Source: Avena insularis (taxonomy: Eukaryota; Streptophyta; Magnoliopsida; Poales; Poaceae). Taken from it: DNA of 64,000 nt. The DNA lies in NCBI GenBank assembly GCA_023614405.1, contig CM042685.1:186001-250000 (forward strand), in the 5' to 3' direction. The position numbers and the translations under genes were made by a program. Every line of letters starts with the position of its first letter. The first letter of the stretch is position 1. Under the pieces are notes generated by a model, which ran no database searches, was not told the DNA's origin, and was given only the letters and a program-made list of their open reading frames with translations. Shown here piece by piece: positions 1-15,000 of this stretch.

Positions 1-3000
1 ACCAACATGGTTTTACATCACCCTATGACCCAAACAAACACAAAACAAGAGAGAGCTACGCCGGCTACCCCTGCTGTGAGGAACGTTTAGGGTAGACGAT
101 CCGAGTGTGCAGAGATCGTGGTTTCACGGAGGAAGACCACGAGAACATCGGAATCAGATGAGAACTTGCATGTGTCCCTAGCATATGTGTGTGAGTGTGG
201 TGAGAGGTTGGTATAGGTGCTTGCATGTGTCCCTCGCATGCATGCGCCTAACCTAGAGGCGAAGGTTCTGCATCAGATAAGGGGGAATCTCCCGCTTAGG
301 TGAAACCGGTAGGATAGTGCCCCAACTTGTGCACCAACATGGTTTTACATCACCCTATGACCCAAACAAACACAAAACAAGAGAGAGCTACTGGCTACCC
401 TGCCGAGGAACGCCTAGGGGGTAGACGATCCAGTGTGCACAGATCGTGGTTTCACGAGGAAGACCACGAGAACATCTAATCAGATGAGAACTTGCATGTG
501 TCCCTAGCATATGTGTGTGAGTGTGGTGAGAGGTTGGTATAGGTGCTTGCATGTGTCCCCCTCGCATGCATGCGCCTAACCTAGAGGCGAAGGTTCCACA
601 GCAGGGGGGGAATCTCCCTGCTTAGGTGAAACCGGCAGGATAGTGCCCCAACTTAGAACCAACATGGTTTTACATCACCCTATGACCTAAACAAACACAA
701 AACAAGAGAGAGCTACGCTGGCTACCTCATGTGAGGAACGCCTAGGGGGTGACGATCCGAGTGTGCAGAGATCGTGGTTTCACGAGGAAGACCACGAGAA
801 CATCGGAATCAGATGAGAACTTGCATGTGTCCCTAGCATATGTGTGTGAGTGTGGTGAGAGGTTGGTAAAGGTGCTTTCATGTGTCCCCTCGCATGCATG
901 CGCTCTAACCTAGAGGCGAAGGTTCTGCACCAGAAGGGGGAATCTCCGCTTAGGTGAAACCGGTAGGATAGTGCCCCAACTTGGAACCAACATGGTTTTA
1001 CATCACCCTATGACCTAAACAAACACAAAACAAGAGAGAGCTACGCTGGCTACCTCGCTGAGGAACGCCTAGGGGTAGACGATCCGAGTGTGCACAGAGA
1101 TCGTGGTTTCACGAGGAAGACCACGAGAACATCGGAATCAGATGAGAACTTGCATGTGTCCCTAGCAAATGTGTGTGAGTGTGGTGAGAGGTTGGTATAG
1201 GTGCTTGCAAGTGTCCCCTCGCATGCATGCGCCTAACCTAGAGGCGAAGGTTCCCACCAGAGCAGGGGGAATCTCCTGCTTAGGTGAAACCGGTAGGATA
1301 GTGCCCCAACTTGTGAACCAACATGGTTTTACATCACCCTATGACCTAAACAAACACAAAACAAGAGAGAGCTACTGGGCTACCTCGCTGAGGAACGCCT
1401 AGGGGGTAGACGATCCAGTGTGCACAGAGATCGTGGTTTCACGGAGGAAGACCACGAGAACATCTAATCGATGAGAACTTGCATGTGTCCCTAGCATATG
1501 TGTGTGGAGTGTGGTGAGAGGTTGGTATAGGTGCTTGCATGTGTCCCTCGCATGCATGCGCCTAACCTAGAGGCGAAGGTTCTGACCAGATAAGGGGGAA
1601 TTCCTGCTTAGGTGAAACCGGTAGGATAGTGCCCCAACTTGTGAACCAACATGGTTTTACATCACCCTATGACCTAAACAAACACAAAACAAGAGAGAGC
1701 TACTGGCTACCCCTGCCGAGGAACGCCTAGGGGGGGCACGATCCGAGTGTGCATAGAGATCGTGGTTTCACGAGGAAGACCACGAGAACATCGGAATCAG
1801 ATGAGAACTTGCATGTGTCCCTAGCATATGTGTGAGTGTGGTGATAGGTTGGGATAGGTGCTTGCATGTGTCCCCCTCGCATGCATGCGCCTAACCTAGA
1901 GGCGAAGGTCTGCACCAGATAAGGGGGAATCTCCCGCTTAGGTGAAACTGCAGGATAGTGCCCCAACTTGTGAACCAACATGGTTTTACATCACCCATGA
2001 CCTAAACAAACACAAAACAAGAGAGAGCTACGCTGGCTACCCCCCGCCGAGGAACGCCTAGGGGGTAGACGATCCGAGTGTGCAGAGATCGTGGTTTCAC
2101 GAGGAAGACCACCAGAACATCGGAATCAGATGAGTACTTGCATGTGTCCCTAGTATAGGTGTGTGAGTGTGGTGAGATGTTGGTATAGGTGCTTGCATGT
2201 GTCCCCTCGCATGCATGCGCCTAACCTAGAGGCGAAGGTTCCGCACTGTATAAGGGGGAATCTCCTGCTTAGGTGAAACTGGTAGGATAGTGCCCCAACT
2301 TAGAACCAACATGGTTTTACATCACCCTATGACCTAAACAAACACAAAACAAGAGAGAGCTACGCTGGCTACCCCTGCTGAGGAACGCCTAGGGGGTAGA
2401 CGATCCGAGTGTGCACAGAGATCGTGGTTTCACGAGGAAGACCACGAGAACATCTAATCAGATGAGAACTTGCATGTGTCCCTAGCATATCTGTGTGAGT
2501 GTGGTGAGAGGTTGGTATAGGTGCTTGCATGTGTCCCCCTCGCATTCATGCGCCTAACCTAGAGGCGAAGGTTCTGCACTGTAAGGGGAATCTCCGCTTA
2601 GGTGAAACCGGTAGGATAGTGCCCCAACTTCAGAACCAACATGGTTTTACATCACCCTATGACCTAAACAAACACAAAACAAGAGAGAGCTACTGGCTAC
2701 CCCTGCCGAGGAACGCCTAGGGGGTAGACGATCCAGTGTGCATGAGATTAGGGTTTCACGGAGGAAGACCACGAGAACATCGGAATCGGCGAGAACTTGC
2801 ATGTGTCTCTAGCATATGTGTGTGAGTGTGGTGAGAGGTTGGTATAGGTGCTTGCATGTGTCCCCTCGCATGCATGCGCCTAACCTAGAGGCGAAGGTTC
2901 CACCAGAAGGGGGGAATTCCCCGCTTAGGGTGAAACCGGTAGGATAGTGCCCCAACTTGAACCAACATGGTTTTACATCACCCTATGACCTAAACAAACA

Positions 3001-6000
3001 CAAAACAAGAGAGACGCCTGGCTACCTGTCGAGGAACGCCTAGGGGTAGACGATCCGAGTGTGCACAGAGATCGTGGTTTCACGAGGAAGACCACGAGAA
3101 CATCGAATCATGAGAACTTGACTGTGTCCCTAGAATATGTGTGTGAGTGTGGTGAGAGGTTGGTATAGGTTCTTGCATGTGTCCCCGCTCGCATGCATGC
3201 GCCTAACCTAGAGGCGAAGGTTCCGATCCAGATATAAGGGGGAATCTCCCCGTTGAGGTGAAACCGGGTAGGATAGTGCCCCAACTTGTGAACCAACATG
3301 GTTTTACATCACCCTATGACCCAAACAAACACAAAACAAGAGAGATCTACGCCGGGCTACCCCTGTCAGAGGAACGTCTAGTGGGGTAGACGATCCGAGT
3401 GCACAGAGATCGTGGTTTCACGGAGGAAGACCACGAGAACATCTAATCAGATGAGAACTTGCATGTGTACCTAGCATATGTGTGTGAGTGTGGTGAGAGG
3501 CTGGTATAGGTGCTGCATGTGTCCCCTCGCATGCATGCGCCTAACCTAGAGGCGAAGGTTCTGCAGATAAGGGGAATCTCCCGCTTAGGTGAAACCGGCA
3601 GGATAGTGCCCCAACTTGTGAACCAACATGGTTTTACATCACCCTATGACCTAAACAAACACAAAACAAGAGAGAGCTACGCTGGCTACCTGTCGAGGAA
3701 CGTCTAGGGGGTAGACGATCCCAGTGTGCACAGAGATCAGGGTTTCGCAGGAGGAAGACCACGAGAACATCTAATCAGATGAGAACTTGCATGTGTCCCT
3801 AGGATATGTGTGTGAGTGTGGTGAGAGGTTGTTATAGGTGCTTGCATGTGTCCCCCGCATGCATGCGCTCTAGCCTAGAGGCGAAGGTTCCTGACCATAA
3901 GGGGGAATCTCCCGCTTAGGTGAAACCGGTAGGATAGTGCCCCAACTTGTGAACCAACATGGTTTTACATCACCCTATGACCTAAACAAACACAAAACAA
4001 GAGAGCTACGTGGCTATCCTCGGAGGAACGCCTAGGGGGTAGACGATCCGAGTGCACAGAGATCGGGGTTTCACGGAGGAAGACCACGAGAACATCTAAT
4101 CGGCGAGAACTTGCATGTGTCCCTAGCATATGTGTGTGAGTGTGGTGAGAGGTTGGTATAGGTGCTTGCATGTGTCCCCTCGCATGCATGCGCCTAACCT
4201 AGAGGCGAAGGTTCTGACCAGTATAGGGGGAATCTCCCCGTTTAGGTGAAACCGGGTAGGATAGTGCCCCAACTTGTGAACCAACATGGTTTTACATCAC
4301 CCTATGACCTAAACAAACACAAAACAAGAGAGAGCTATGCCGGGCTACCCCTGTCAAAGGAACGTCTAGGGGGGTAGACGATCCGAGTGTGCACAGAGAT
4401 CAGGGTTTCGCCGGAGGAAGACCACGAGAACATCGGAATCAGACGAGAAATTGCATGTGTCCCTAGCATATGTGTGTGAGTGTGGTGAGAGGTTGGTATA
4501 GGTGCTTGCATGTGTCCCCCCTCGCATGCATGCCCTCTAATCTAGAGGCGAAGGTTCCCGTATAAGAAATCTCCCGTTTAGGTGAAACCGTAGGATAGTG
4601 CCCAACTTGTGAACCAACATGGTTTTACATCACCCTATGACCTAAACAAACACAAAACAAGAGAGAGCTACGCCGGGCTACCCCTGTCAGAGGAACGTCT
4701 AGGGGGTAGACGATCCGAGTGTGCACAGAGATCAGGGTTTCGCCGGAGGAAGACCACGAGAACATCGGAATCAGACGAGAACTTGCATGTGTCCCTAGCA
4801 TATGTGTGTGAGTGTGGTGAGAGGTTGTTATAGGTGCTTGCATGTGTCCCCCCTGGCATGCATGCGCTCTAGCCTAGAGGCGAAGGTTCCGACCATAAGG
4901 GGGAATCTCCCGCTTAGGTGAAACCGGTAGGATAGTGCCCAAACTTGTGAACCAACATGGTTTTACATCACCCTATGACCTAAACAAACACAAAACAAGA
5001 GAGAGCTACGCCGGCTACCTCGTGAGGAACGTCTAGGGGGGTAGACGATCCGAGTGTGCACAGAGATCAGGGTTTCGCCGGAGGAAGACCACGAGAACAT
5101 CGGAATCAGACGAGAACTTGCATGTGTACCTAGCATATGTGTGTGAGTGTGGTGAGAGGTTGGTATAGGTGCTTGCATGTGTCCCCCCTCGCATGCATGC
5201 GCTCTAACCTAGAGGCGAAGGTTTGTACCCGTATAAGGGGGGAATCTCCCCGTTTAGGTGAAACCGGGTAGGACAGTGCCCCAACTTGTGAACCAACATG
5301 GGTTTTACATCACCCTATGACCTAAACAAACACAAAACAAGAGAGAGCTACGCCGGGCTACCTGCCGGGAGGAGCGTCTAGGGGGTAGACGATCCGAGTG
5401 TGCCACAGAGATCGAGGTTTCATGGAGGAAAACCACGAGAACATCGGAATCAGGCGAGAACTTGCATGTGTCCCTAGCATATGTGTGTGAGTGTGGTGAG
5501 AGGTTGGTATAGGTGCTTGCATGTGTCCCCCTCGCATGCATGCGATCTAACCTAGAGGCGAAGGTTAAACCCGTATAAGGGAATCTCCCGTTTAGGTGAG
5601 CCGGCAGGATAGTGCCCCAACTTGTGAACCAACATGGTTTTACATCACCCTATGACCTAAACAAACACAAAACAAGAGAGAGCTCGCAGGGCTACCCACT
5701 GTGAGGAGCGATCTAGGGGGTAGACTATCCGAGTGTGCACAGATATTAGGGTTTCGCCGGAGGAAGACCACGAGAATATCTGAATCAGACGAGAACTTGC
5801 ATGTGTCCCTAGAATATTTTCATGAGTGTGGTGAGAGGTTGGTATAGGTGCTTGCATGTGTCCCCCTCGCATGCATGCGCTCTAACCTAGAGGCGAAGGT
5901 TAAATGCAGTATAAGGGGGGAATCTCCCCGTTTAGGTGAAACCGGGTAGGATAGTGCCCCAACTTGGGAACCAACATGGTTTTACATCACCCTATGACCT

Positions 6001-9000
6001 AAACAAACACAAAACAAGAGAGAGCTACGCCGGGCTACCCCTGTCAGAGGAACGTCTAGGGGGGTAGGCGATCCAGTGTGCTAGAGATCGGGGTTTGTGG
6101 AGGAAGACCACGAGAACATCGGAATCAGACGAGAACTTGCATGTGTCCCTAGAATATGTGTGTGAGTGTGGTGAGAGGTTGGTATAGGTGCTTGCATGTG
6201 TCCCCCTCGCATGCATGCGCTCTAGCCTAGAGGCGAAGGTTCCGTCCCCGTATAAGGGGGGAATCTCCCCGTTTAGGTGAAACCGGGTAGGATAGTGCCC
6301 CAACTTGTGAACCAACATGGTTTTACATCACCCTATGACCTAAACAAACACAAAACAAGAGACTCGCCGGGCTACCTGTCGGAGGAGCGTCTAGGGGGTG
6401 AGCGATCAGAATGTGCCAGAGATCAGGGTTTGCGGAGGAAGACCACGAGAAGATCTGAATCAGACGAGAACTTGCATGTGTCCCTAGCATATGTGTGTGA
6501 GTGTGGTGAGAGGTTGGTATAGGTGCTTGCATGTGTCCCCCCTCGCATGCATGCGCTCTAACCATGAAAAGGTTCTGCACCCGTATAAGGGAATCTCCCG
6601 TTTAGGTGAAACTTGGTAGGATAGTGCTAACTTGTGAACCAACATGGTTTTACATCACCCTATGACCTAAACAAACACAAAACAAGAGAGAGCTACGCTG
6701 GCTACCTGCCGAGGAGCGTCTAGGGGGTGGCGATCAAGTGTACAGAGATCGAGGTTTTGAGGAAGACCACGAGAACATCAGAATCAGGCGAGAACTTGCA
6801 TGTGTCCCTAGCATATGTGTGTGACTGTGGTGAGAGGTTGTTATAGGTGCTTGCATGTGTCCCCCTACGCATGCATGCGCTCTAACCTAAATGAAGGTTT
6901 GCACCAGTATAAGGGGAAATCTCCCCGTTTAGGTGAAACCAGGTAGGATAGTGCCCCAACTTGTGAACCAACATGGTTTTACATCACCCTATGACCTAAA
7001 CAAACACAAAACAAGAGAGCTACATTTGGGCTACCCTGTCGGAGGAGCGTCTAGGGGGTGACGATCAGGAGTGTGCCAGAGATGAGGTTCGCGGAGGAAG
7101 ACCACGAGAACATCGAATCGGGCGAGAACTTGCATGTGTACCTAGCATATGTGTGTGAGTGTGGTGAGATGCTGGTATAGGTGCTGCATGTGTCCCCCGC
7201 ATGCATGCGCTCTAACCTAAATGAAGGTTCCACCCGTATAAGGGGAAATCTCCCCGTTTAGGTGAAACCTGGTAGGATAGTGCCCCAACTTGTGAACCAA
7301 CATGGTTTTACATCACCCTATGACCTAAACAAACACAAAACAAGAGAGATATGCCGGCTACCCCTGTCAAAGAGCGTCTAGGGGGTAAACGATCCGAGTG
7401 TGCACATAGATCAGGTTTGCTGGGAGGAAGACCACGAGAACATCGGAATCGGCGAGAACTTGCATGTGTCCCTAGAATATGTGTGTGAGTGTGGTGAGAG
7501 GTTGGTATAGGTGCTTGCATGTGTCCCCGCATGCATGCCCTCTAATCTAGAGCGAAGGTTCCATACCCGTATAAGGGGAATCTCCCGTTTAGGGTGAAAC
7601 GGGTAGGATAGTGCTAACTTGTGAACCAACATGGTTTTACATCACCCTATGACCTAAACAAACACAAAACAAGAGAGCTACATGGGCTACCTATCGGAGG
7701 AGCGTCTAGGGGTAAGCGATCCGAGTGTGCAGAGATCTTGGTTTGGGGAGGAAGACCACGAGAACATCGGAATCAGACGAGAACTTGCATGTGTCCCTAG
7801 CATATGTGTGTGAGTGTGGTGAGAGGTTGGTATAGGTGCTTGCATGTGTCCCCCCTTGCATGCATGCGCTCTAACCTAGAGGCGAAGGTTTCGTACCCGT
7901 ATAAGGGGGGAATCTCCCCGTTTAGGTGAAACCGGGTAGGATAGTGCCCAACTTGTGAACCAACATGGTTTTACATCACCCTATGACCTAAACAAACACA
8001 AAACAAGATAGAGCTATGCATTACCCTGTCGGAGGAGCGTCTAGGGGTAAGCGATCCAGTGTGTGCAGAGATCGGGGTTTCAGGAGGAAAACCACGAGAA
8101 CAACGGAATCAGACGAGAACTTGCATGTGTCCCTAGCATATGTGTGTGAGTGTGTTGAGAGGTTGGTATAGGTGCTTGCATGTGTCCCCCTCGCATGCAT
8201 GCGCTCTAACCTAGAGGCGAAGGTTCCGTACCCGTATAAGGGGGGAATCTCCCCGTTTAGGTGAAACTGGGTAGGATAGTGCCCCAACTTGTGAACCAAC
8301 ATGGTTTTACATCACCCTATGACCTAAACAAACACAAAAAAAAGAGAGCTATGCTGTTTACCCCTGTCAAAGGAGCGTCTAGGGGGTAGGCGATCAGAAT
8401 GTGCATAGATCAGGGTTTCGCCGGAGGAAGACCACGAGAACATCGGAATCAGACGAGAACTTGCATGTGTCCCTAGCATATGTGTGTGAGTGTGGTGAGA
8501 GGTTGGTATAGGTGCTTGCATGTGTCCCCCCTCGCATGCATGCTCTCTAATCTAGAGGCGAAGGTTCCGTACCCGTATAAGGGGGAAATCTCCCCGTTTA
8601 GGTGAAACCGGGTAGGATAGTGCCCCAACTTGTGAACCAACATGGTTTTACATCACCCTATGACCTAAACAAACACAAAACAAGAGAGAGCTACGCCGGG
8701 CTACCCCTGTCAGAGGAACGTCTAGGGGGTAGACGATCCAGTGTGCAGGAGATCGGGGTTTACGGAGGGAGGAAAACCACGAGAACAACGGAATCAGACG
8801 AGAACTGGCATGTGTCCCTAGCATATGTGTGTGAGTGTGGTGAGAGGTTGGTATAGGTGCTTGCATGTGTCCCCCCTCGCATGCATGCGCTCTAACCATG
8901 AGGCGAAGGTTCCGTACCCGTATAAGGGGGAATCTCCCCGTTTAGGTGAAACCGGGTAGGATAGTGCCCCAACTTGTGAACCAACATGGTTTTACATCAC

Positions 9001-12000
9001 CCTATGACCTAAACAAACACAAAACAAGAGAGAGCTACATGGCTACCTGTCGAGGAACGTCTAGGGGGTAGACGATCCAGTGTGCTGAGAGATCGAGGTT
9101 TAGCGGAGGAAGACCACGAGAACATCGGAATCGGTGAGAACTGGCATGTGTCCCTAGCATATGTGTGTGAGTGTGGTGAGAGGTTGGTATAGGTGCTTGC
9201 ATGTGTCCCCCCTCGCATGCATGCGCTCTAACCATGAGGCGAAGGTTCGTGCAGTATAAGGGGAATCTCCCGTTTAGGTGAAACCGGGTAGGATAGTGCT
9301 AACTTGTGAACCAACATGGTTTTACATCACCCTATGACCTAAACAAACACAAAACAAGAGAGCTACGGGCTACCCTGTCGGAGGAACGTCTAGGGGGTAG
9401 ACGATCAGTGTGCACAGAGATCGGGTTTCATGAGGAAGACCACGAGAACATCGAATCGAGCGAGAACTTGCATGTGTCCCTAGCATATGTGTGTGACTGT
9501 GGTGAGAGGTTGTTATAGGTGCTTTCATGTGTCCCCCCTCGCATGCATGCGCTCTAACCTAGAGGCGAAGGTTCCGTACCCGTATAAGGGGGGAATCTCC
9601 CCGTTTAGGTGAAACCTGGTAGGATAGTGCCCCAACTTGTGAACCAACATGGTTTTACATCACCCTATGACCTAAACAAACACAAAACAAGAGAGAGCTA
9701 GCTACTGCTACCCTGTCGGAGGGCGTCTAGGGGGTAGACGATCCGAGTGTGCCAGAGATCGGGGTTTCATGGGAGGAAGACCACGAGAACATCGGAATCA
9801 GACGAGAACTTGCATGTGTACCTAGCATATGTGTGTGAGTGTGGTGAGAGGCTGGTATAGGTGCTTGCATGTGTCCCCCCTCGCATGCATGCGCTCTAAC
9901 CTAGAGGCGAAGGTTCCGTACCCGTATAAGGGGGAATCTCCCCGTTTAGGTGAAACCGGGTAGGATAGTGCCCCAACTTGTGAACCAACATGGTTTTACA
10001 TCACCCTATGACCTAAACAAACACAAAACAAGAGAGAGCTATGCCGGGCTACCCCTGTCAAAGGAACGTCTAGGGGGTAGACGATCCGAGTGTGCACATA
10101 GATCGAGGTTTGGGAGGAAGACCACGAGAACATCGGAATCAGACGAGAACTTGCATGTGTCCCTAGCATATGTGTGTGAGTGTGGTGAGAGGTTGGTATA
10201 GGTGCTTGCATGTGTCCCCCCTCGCATGCATGCCCTCTAATCTAGAGGCGAAGGTTCCATACCCGTATAAGGGGGAAATCTCCCCGTTTAGGTGAAACCG
10301 GGTAGGATAGTGCCCCAACTTGTGAACCAACATGGTTTTACATCACCCTATGACCTAAACAAACACAAAACAAGAGAGAGCTATGCCGGGCTACCCCTGT
10401 CAGAGGAACGTCTAGGGGGGTAGACGATCCGAGTGTGCATAGAGATCAGGGTTTCGCCGGAGGAAGACCACGAGAACATCGGAATCAGACGAGAACTTGC
10501 ATGTGTCCCTAGCATATGTGTGTGAGTGTGGTGAGAGGTTGGTATAGGTGCTTGCATGTGTCCCCCCTGGCATGCATGCGCTCTAACCTAGAGGCGAAGG
10601 TTCCGCCCCGTATAGGGGAATCTCCCCGATTAGGTGAAACCGGGTAGGATAGTGCCCCAACTTGTGAACCAACATGGTTTTACATCACCCTATGACCTAA
10701 ACAAACACAAAACAAGAGAGAGCTACGCCGGGCTACCCCTGTCAGAGGAACGTCTAGGGGGGTAGACGATCCGAGTGTGCACAGAGATCAGGGTTTCGCC
10801 GGAGGAAAACCACGAGAACAACGGAATCAGACGAGAACTTGCATGTGTCCCTAGCATATGTGTGTGAGTGTGTTGAGAGGTTGGTATAGGTGCTTGCATG
10901 TGTCCCCCCTCGCATGCATGCGCTCTAACCTAGAGGCGAAGGTTTCGTACCCGTATAAGGGGGGAATCTCCCCGTTTAGGTGAAACCAGGTAGGATAGTG
11001 CCCCAACTTGTGAACCAACATGGTTTTACATCACCCTATGACCTAAACAAACACAAAAAAAGAGAGAGCTATGCCGGGCTACCCCTGTCAAAGGAACGTC
11101 TAGGGGTGGGCGATCAAGTGTGCACATAGATCGAGGTTTCACGGGAGGAAGACCACGAACAACGGAATCAGACGAGAACTTGCATGTGTCCCTAGCATAT
11201 GTGTGTGAGTGTGGTGAGAGGTTGGTATAGGTGCTTGCATGTGTCCCCCCTCGCATGCATGCACTCTAATCTAGAGGCGAAGGTTCCGTACCCGTATAAG
11301 GGGGAAATCTCCCCGTTTAGGTGAAACCGGGTAGGATAGTGCCCCAACTTGTGAACCAACATGGTTTTACATCACCCTATGACCTAAACAAACACAAAAC
11401 AAGAGAGCTACTGGGCTACCCTGTCGGAGGGCGTCTAGGGGGTGGCGATCAGTGTGCAAGAGATCGGGTTTGGGAGGAAGACCACGAGAACATCGGAATC
11501 AGACGAGAACTTGCATGTGTCCCTATCATATGTGTGTGAGTGTGGTGAGAGGTTGGTATAGGTGCTTGCATGTGTCCCCCCTCGCATGCATGCGCTCTAA
11601 CCTAGAAGCGAAGGTTCCGGACCCGTATAAGGGGGAATCTCCCCGTTGAGGTGAAACCGGGTAGGATAGTGCTCTAACTTGTGAACCAACATGGTTTTAC
11701 ATCACCCTATGACCTAAACAAACACAAAACAAGAGAGAGCTATGCGGCTACCTGTCGGAGGAGCGTCTAGGGGGTGAGCGATCCGAGTGTGCACAGAGAT
11801 CGGGGTTCATGGGAGGAAGACCACGAGAACATCGAATCAGGCGAGAACTTGCATGTGTCCCTAGCATATGTGTGTGAGTGTGGTGAGAGGTTGGTATAGG
11901 TGCTTGCATGTGTCCCCCCTTGCATGCATGCGCTCTAACCTAGAGGCGAAGGTTACGTACCCGTATAAGGGGGGAATCTCCCCGTTTAGGTGAAACCGGG

Positions 12001-15000
12001 TAGGATAGTGCCCCAACTTGTGAACCAACATGGTTTTACATCACCCTATGACCTAAACAAACACAAAACAAGAGAGAGCTACGCCGGGCTACCCCTGTAA
12101 GAGGAACGTCTAGGGGGTAGACGATCCGAGTGTGCACAGAGATCAGGGTTTCGCCGGAGGAAAACCACGAGAACAACGGAATCAGACGAGAACTTGCATG
12201 TGTCCCTAGCATATGTGTGTGAGTGTGTTGAGAGGTTGGTATAGGTGCTTGCATGTGTCCCCCCTCGCATGCATGCGCTCTAACCTAGAGGCGAAGGTTT
12301 CGTACCCGTATAAGGGGGAATCTCCCTGTTTAGGTGAAACCGGGTAGGATAGTGCCCCAACTTGTGAACCAATATGGTTTTACATCACTCTATGACCTAA
12401 ACAAACACAAAAAAAAGAGAGAGCTACGTCGGGCTACCCCTGTCAGAGGAACGTCTAGGGGGTACGATCCGTGTGCAGAGATCGTGGTTTCAGGAGAAAG
12501 ACCACGAGAACATCGAAATCAGACGAGAACTTGCATGTGTCCCTAGCATATGTGTGTGAGTGTGGTGATAGGTTGGTATAGGTGCTTGCATGTGTCCCCC
12601 CTGGCATGCATGCGCTCTAGCCTAGAGGCGAAGGTTCCGTACCCGTATAAGGGGGGAATCTCCCCGTTTAGGTGAAACCGGGTAGGATAGTGCCCCAACT
12701 TGTGAACCAACATGGTTTTACATCACCCTATGACCTAAACAAACACAAAACAAGAGAGAGCTACTGGCTATCCTGTCGGAGGAGCGTCTAGGGGGTGGGC
12801 GATCCGAGTGTGCAGAGATCGAGGTTTAGGGAGGAAGACCACGAGAACATCGGAATCAGAGGAGAACTTGCATGTGTCCCTAGCATATGTGTGTGAGTGT
12901 GGTGAGAGGTTGGTATAGGTGCTTGCATGTGTCCCCCCTCGCATGCATGCGCTCTAATCTAGAGGCGAAGGTTCCCTACCCGTATAAGGGGGAATCTCCC
13001 CGTTTAGGTGAAACCGGGTAGGATAGTGCCCCAACTTGTGAACCAACATGGTTTTACATCACCCTATGACCTAAACAAACACAAAACAAGAGAGAGCTAC
13101 ATGGCTACCCTGTCGGAGCGTCTAGGGGGTAGACTATCCCAGTGTGCACAAGAGATCGGGGGTTTTGGGAGGAAGACCATGAGAACATCAGAATCAGACG
13201 AGAACTTGCATGTGTCCCTAGCATATGTGTGTGAGTGTGGTGAGAGGTTGGTATAGGTGCTTGCATGTGTCCCCCCTCGCATGCATGCGCTCTAATCTAG
13301 AGGCGAAGGTTTCGTGCAGTATAAGGGGAATCTCCCGTTTAGGTGAAACCGGGTAGGATAGTGCCCCAACTTGTGAACCAACATGGTTTTACATCACCCT
13401 ATGACCTAAACAAACACAAAACAAGAGAGAGCTACATGGGCTACCGCCTGTCAGAGGAGCGTCTAGGGGGTAGGCGATCAGTGTGCAGAGATCGGGGTTT
13501 AACGGAGGAAGACCACGAGAACATGGAATCAGATGAGAACTTGCATGTGTCCCTAGAATATGTGTGTGAGGGTGGTGAGAGGTTGGTATAGGTGCTTGCA
13601 TGTGTCCCCCTGCATGTGGCCTAACCTAGAGGCGGAGGTTTCGTACCCGTATAAGGGGGGAATCCCCCCGTTTAGGTGAAACCGGGTAGGATAGTGCCCC
13701 AACTTGTGAACCAACATGGTTTTATATCACCCTATGACCTAAACAAACACAAAACAAGAGAGATCTACATGGGCTACCCTGTCAGAGGCGTCTAGGGGGT
13801 AGGCGATCCGAGTGTGAAGATCGAGGTTTCACGGAGGAAGACCACGAGAACATGGAATCAGGCGAGAACTTGCATGTGTCCCTAGCATATGTGTGTGAGT
13901 GTGGTGAGAGGTTGGTATAGGTGCTCATGTGTCCCCTTGCATGCATGCGCTCTAACCTAGAGGCGAAGTTTCAGTACCTGTATAAGGGAATCTCCCGTTT
14001 AGGTGAAACCGGTAGGATAGTGCCCCAACTTGTGAACCAACATGGTTTTACATCACCTATGACCTAAACAAACACAAAACAAGAGAGCTACATGGCTACC
14101 TGTCGGAGGAACGTCTAGGGGGGTAGACGATCCGAGTGTGCACAGAGATGAGGGTTTCGCCGGAGGAAGACCATGAGAACATCGGAATCAGGCGAGAACT
14201 TGCATGTGTCCCTATCATATGTGTGTGAGTGTGGTGAGAGGTTGGTATAGGTGCTTGCATGTGTCCCCTCGCATGCATGCGCTCTAACCATGAGGCGAAG
14301 GTTCCATTACCCGTATAAGGGGAATCTCCCCGTTTAGGTGAAACCGGGTAGGATAGTGCCCCAACTTGTGAACCAACATGGTTTTACATCACCCTATGAC
14401 CTAAACAAACACAAAACAAGAGAAAGCTATGGGCTACCCTGTCGGAGGAGCGTCTAGGGGGTAGACGATCCGAGTGTGCAGAGATCGAGTTTGGAGGAAG
14501 ACCACGAGAACATCGGATGACGAGAACTTGCATGTGTCCCTAGCATATGTGTGTGGTGTGGTGAGAGGTTGTTATAGGTGCTTGCATGTGTCCCCCTCGC
14601 ATGCATGTGCTCTAACCTATAGGCGAAGGTTCCGTGCCCGTATATAAGGGGGAATCTCCCCGTTTAGGTGAAACCGGGTAGGATAGTGCCCCAACTTGTG
14701 AACCAACATGGTTTTACATCACCCTATGACCTAAACAAACACAAAACAAGAGAGAGCTACTCCGGGCTACCCCTGTGAGAGGAACGTCTAGGGGGTAGAC
14801 GATCCAGTGTGCCCCGAGAGATCGAGGTTTCATGGGAGGAAAACCACGAGAACAACGGAATCAGACGAGAACTTGCATGTGTCCCTAGCATATGTGTGTG
14901 AGTGTGGTGAGAGGTTGGTATAGGTGCTTGGATGTGTCCCCCTTGCATGCATGCTCTAACCTAGAGGCTAAGTTTCCGGACCCGTATAAGGGGTAATCTC

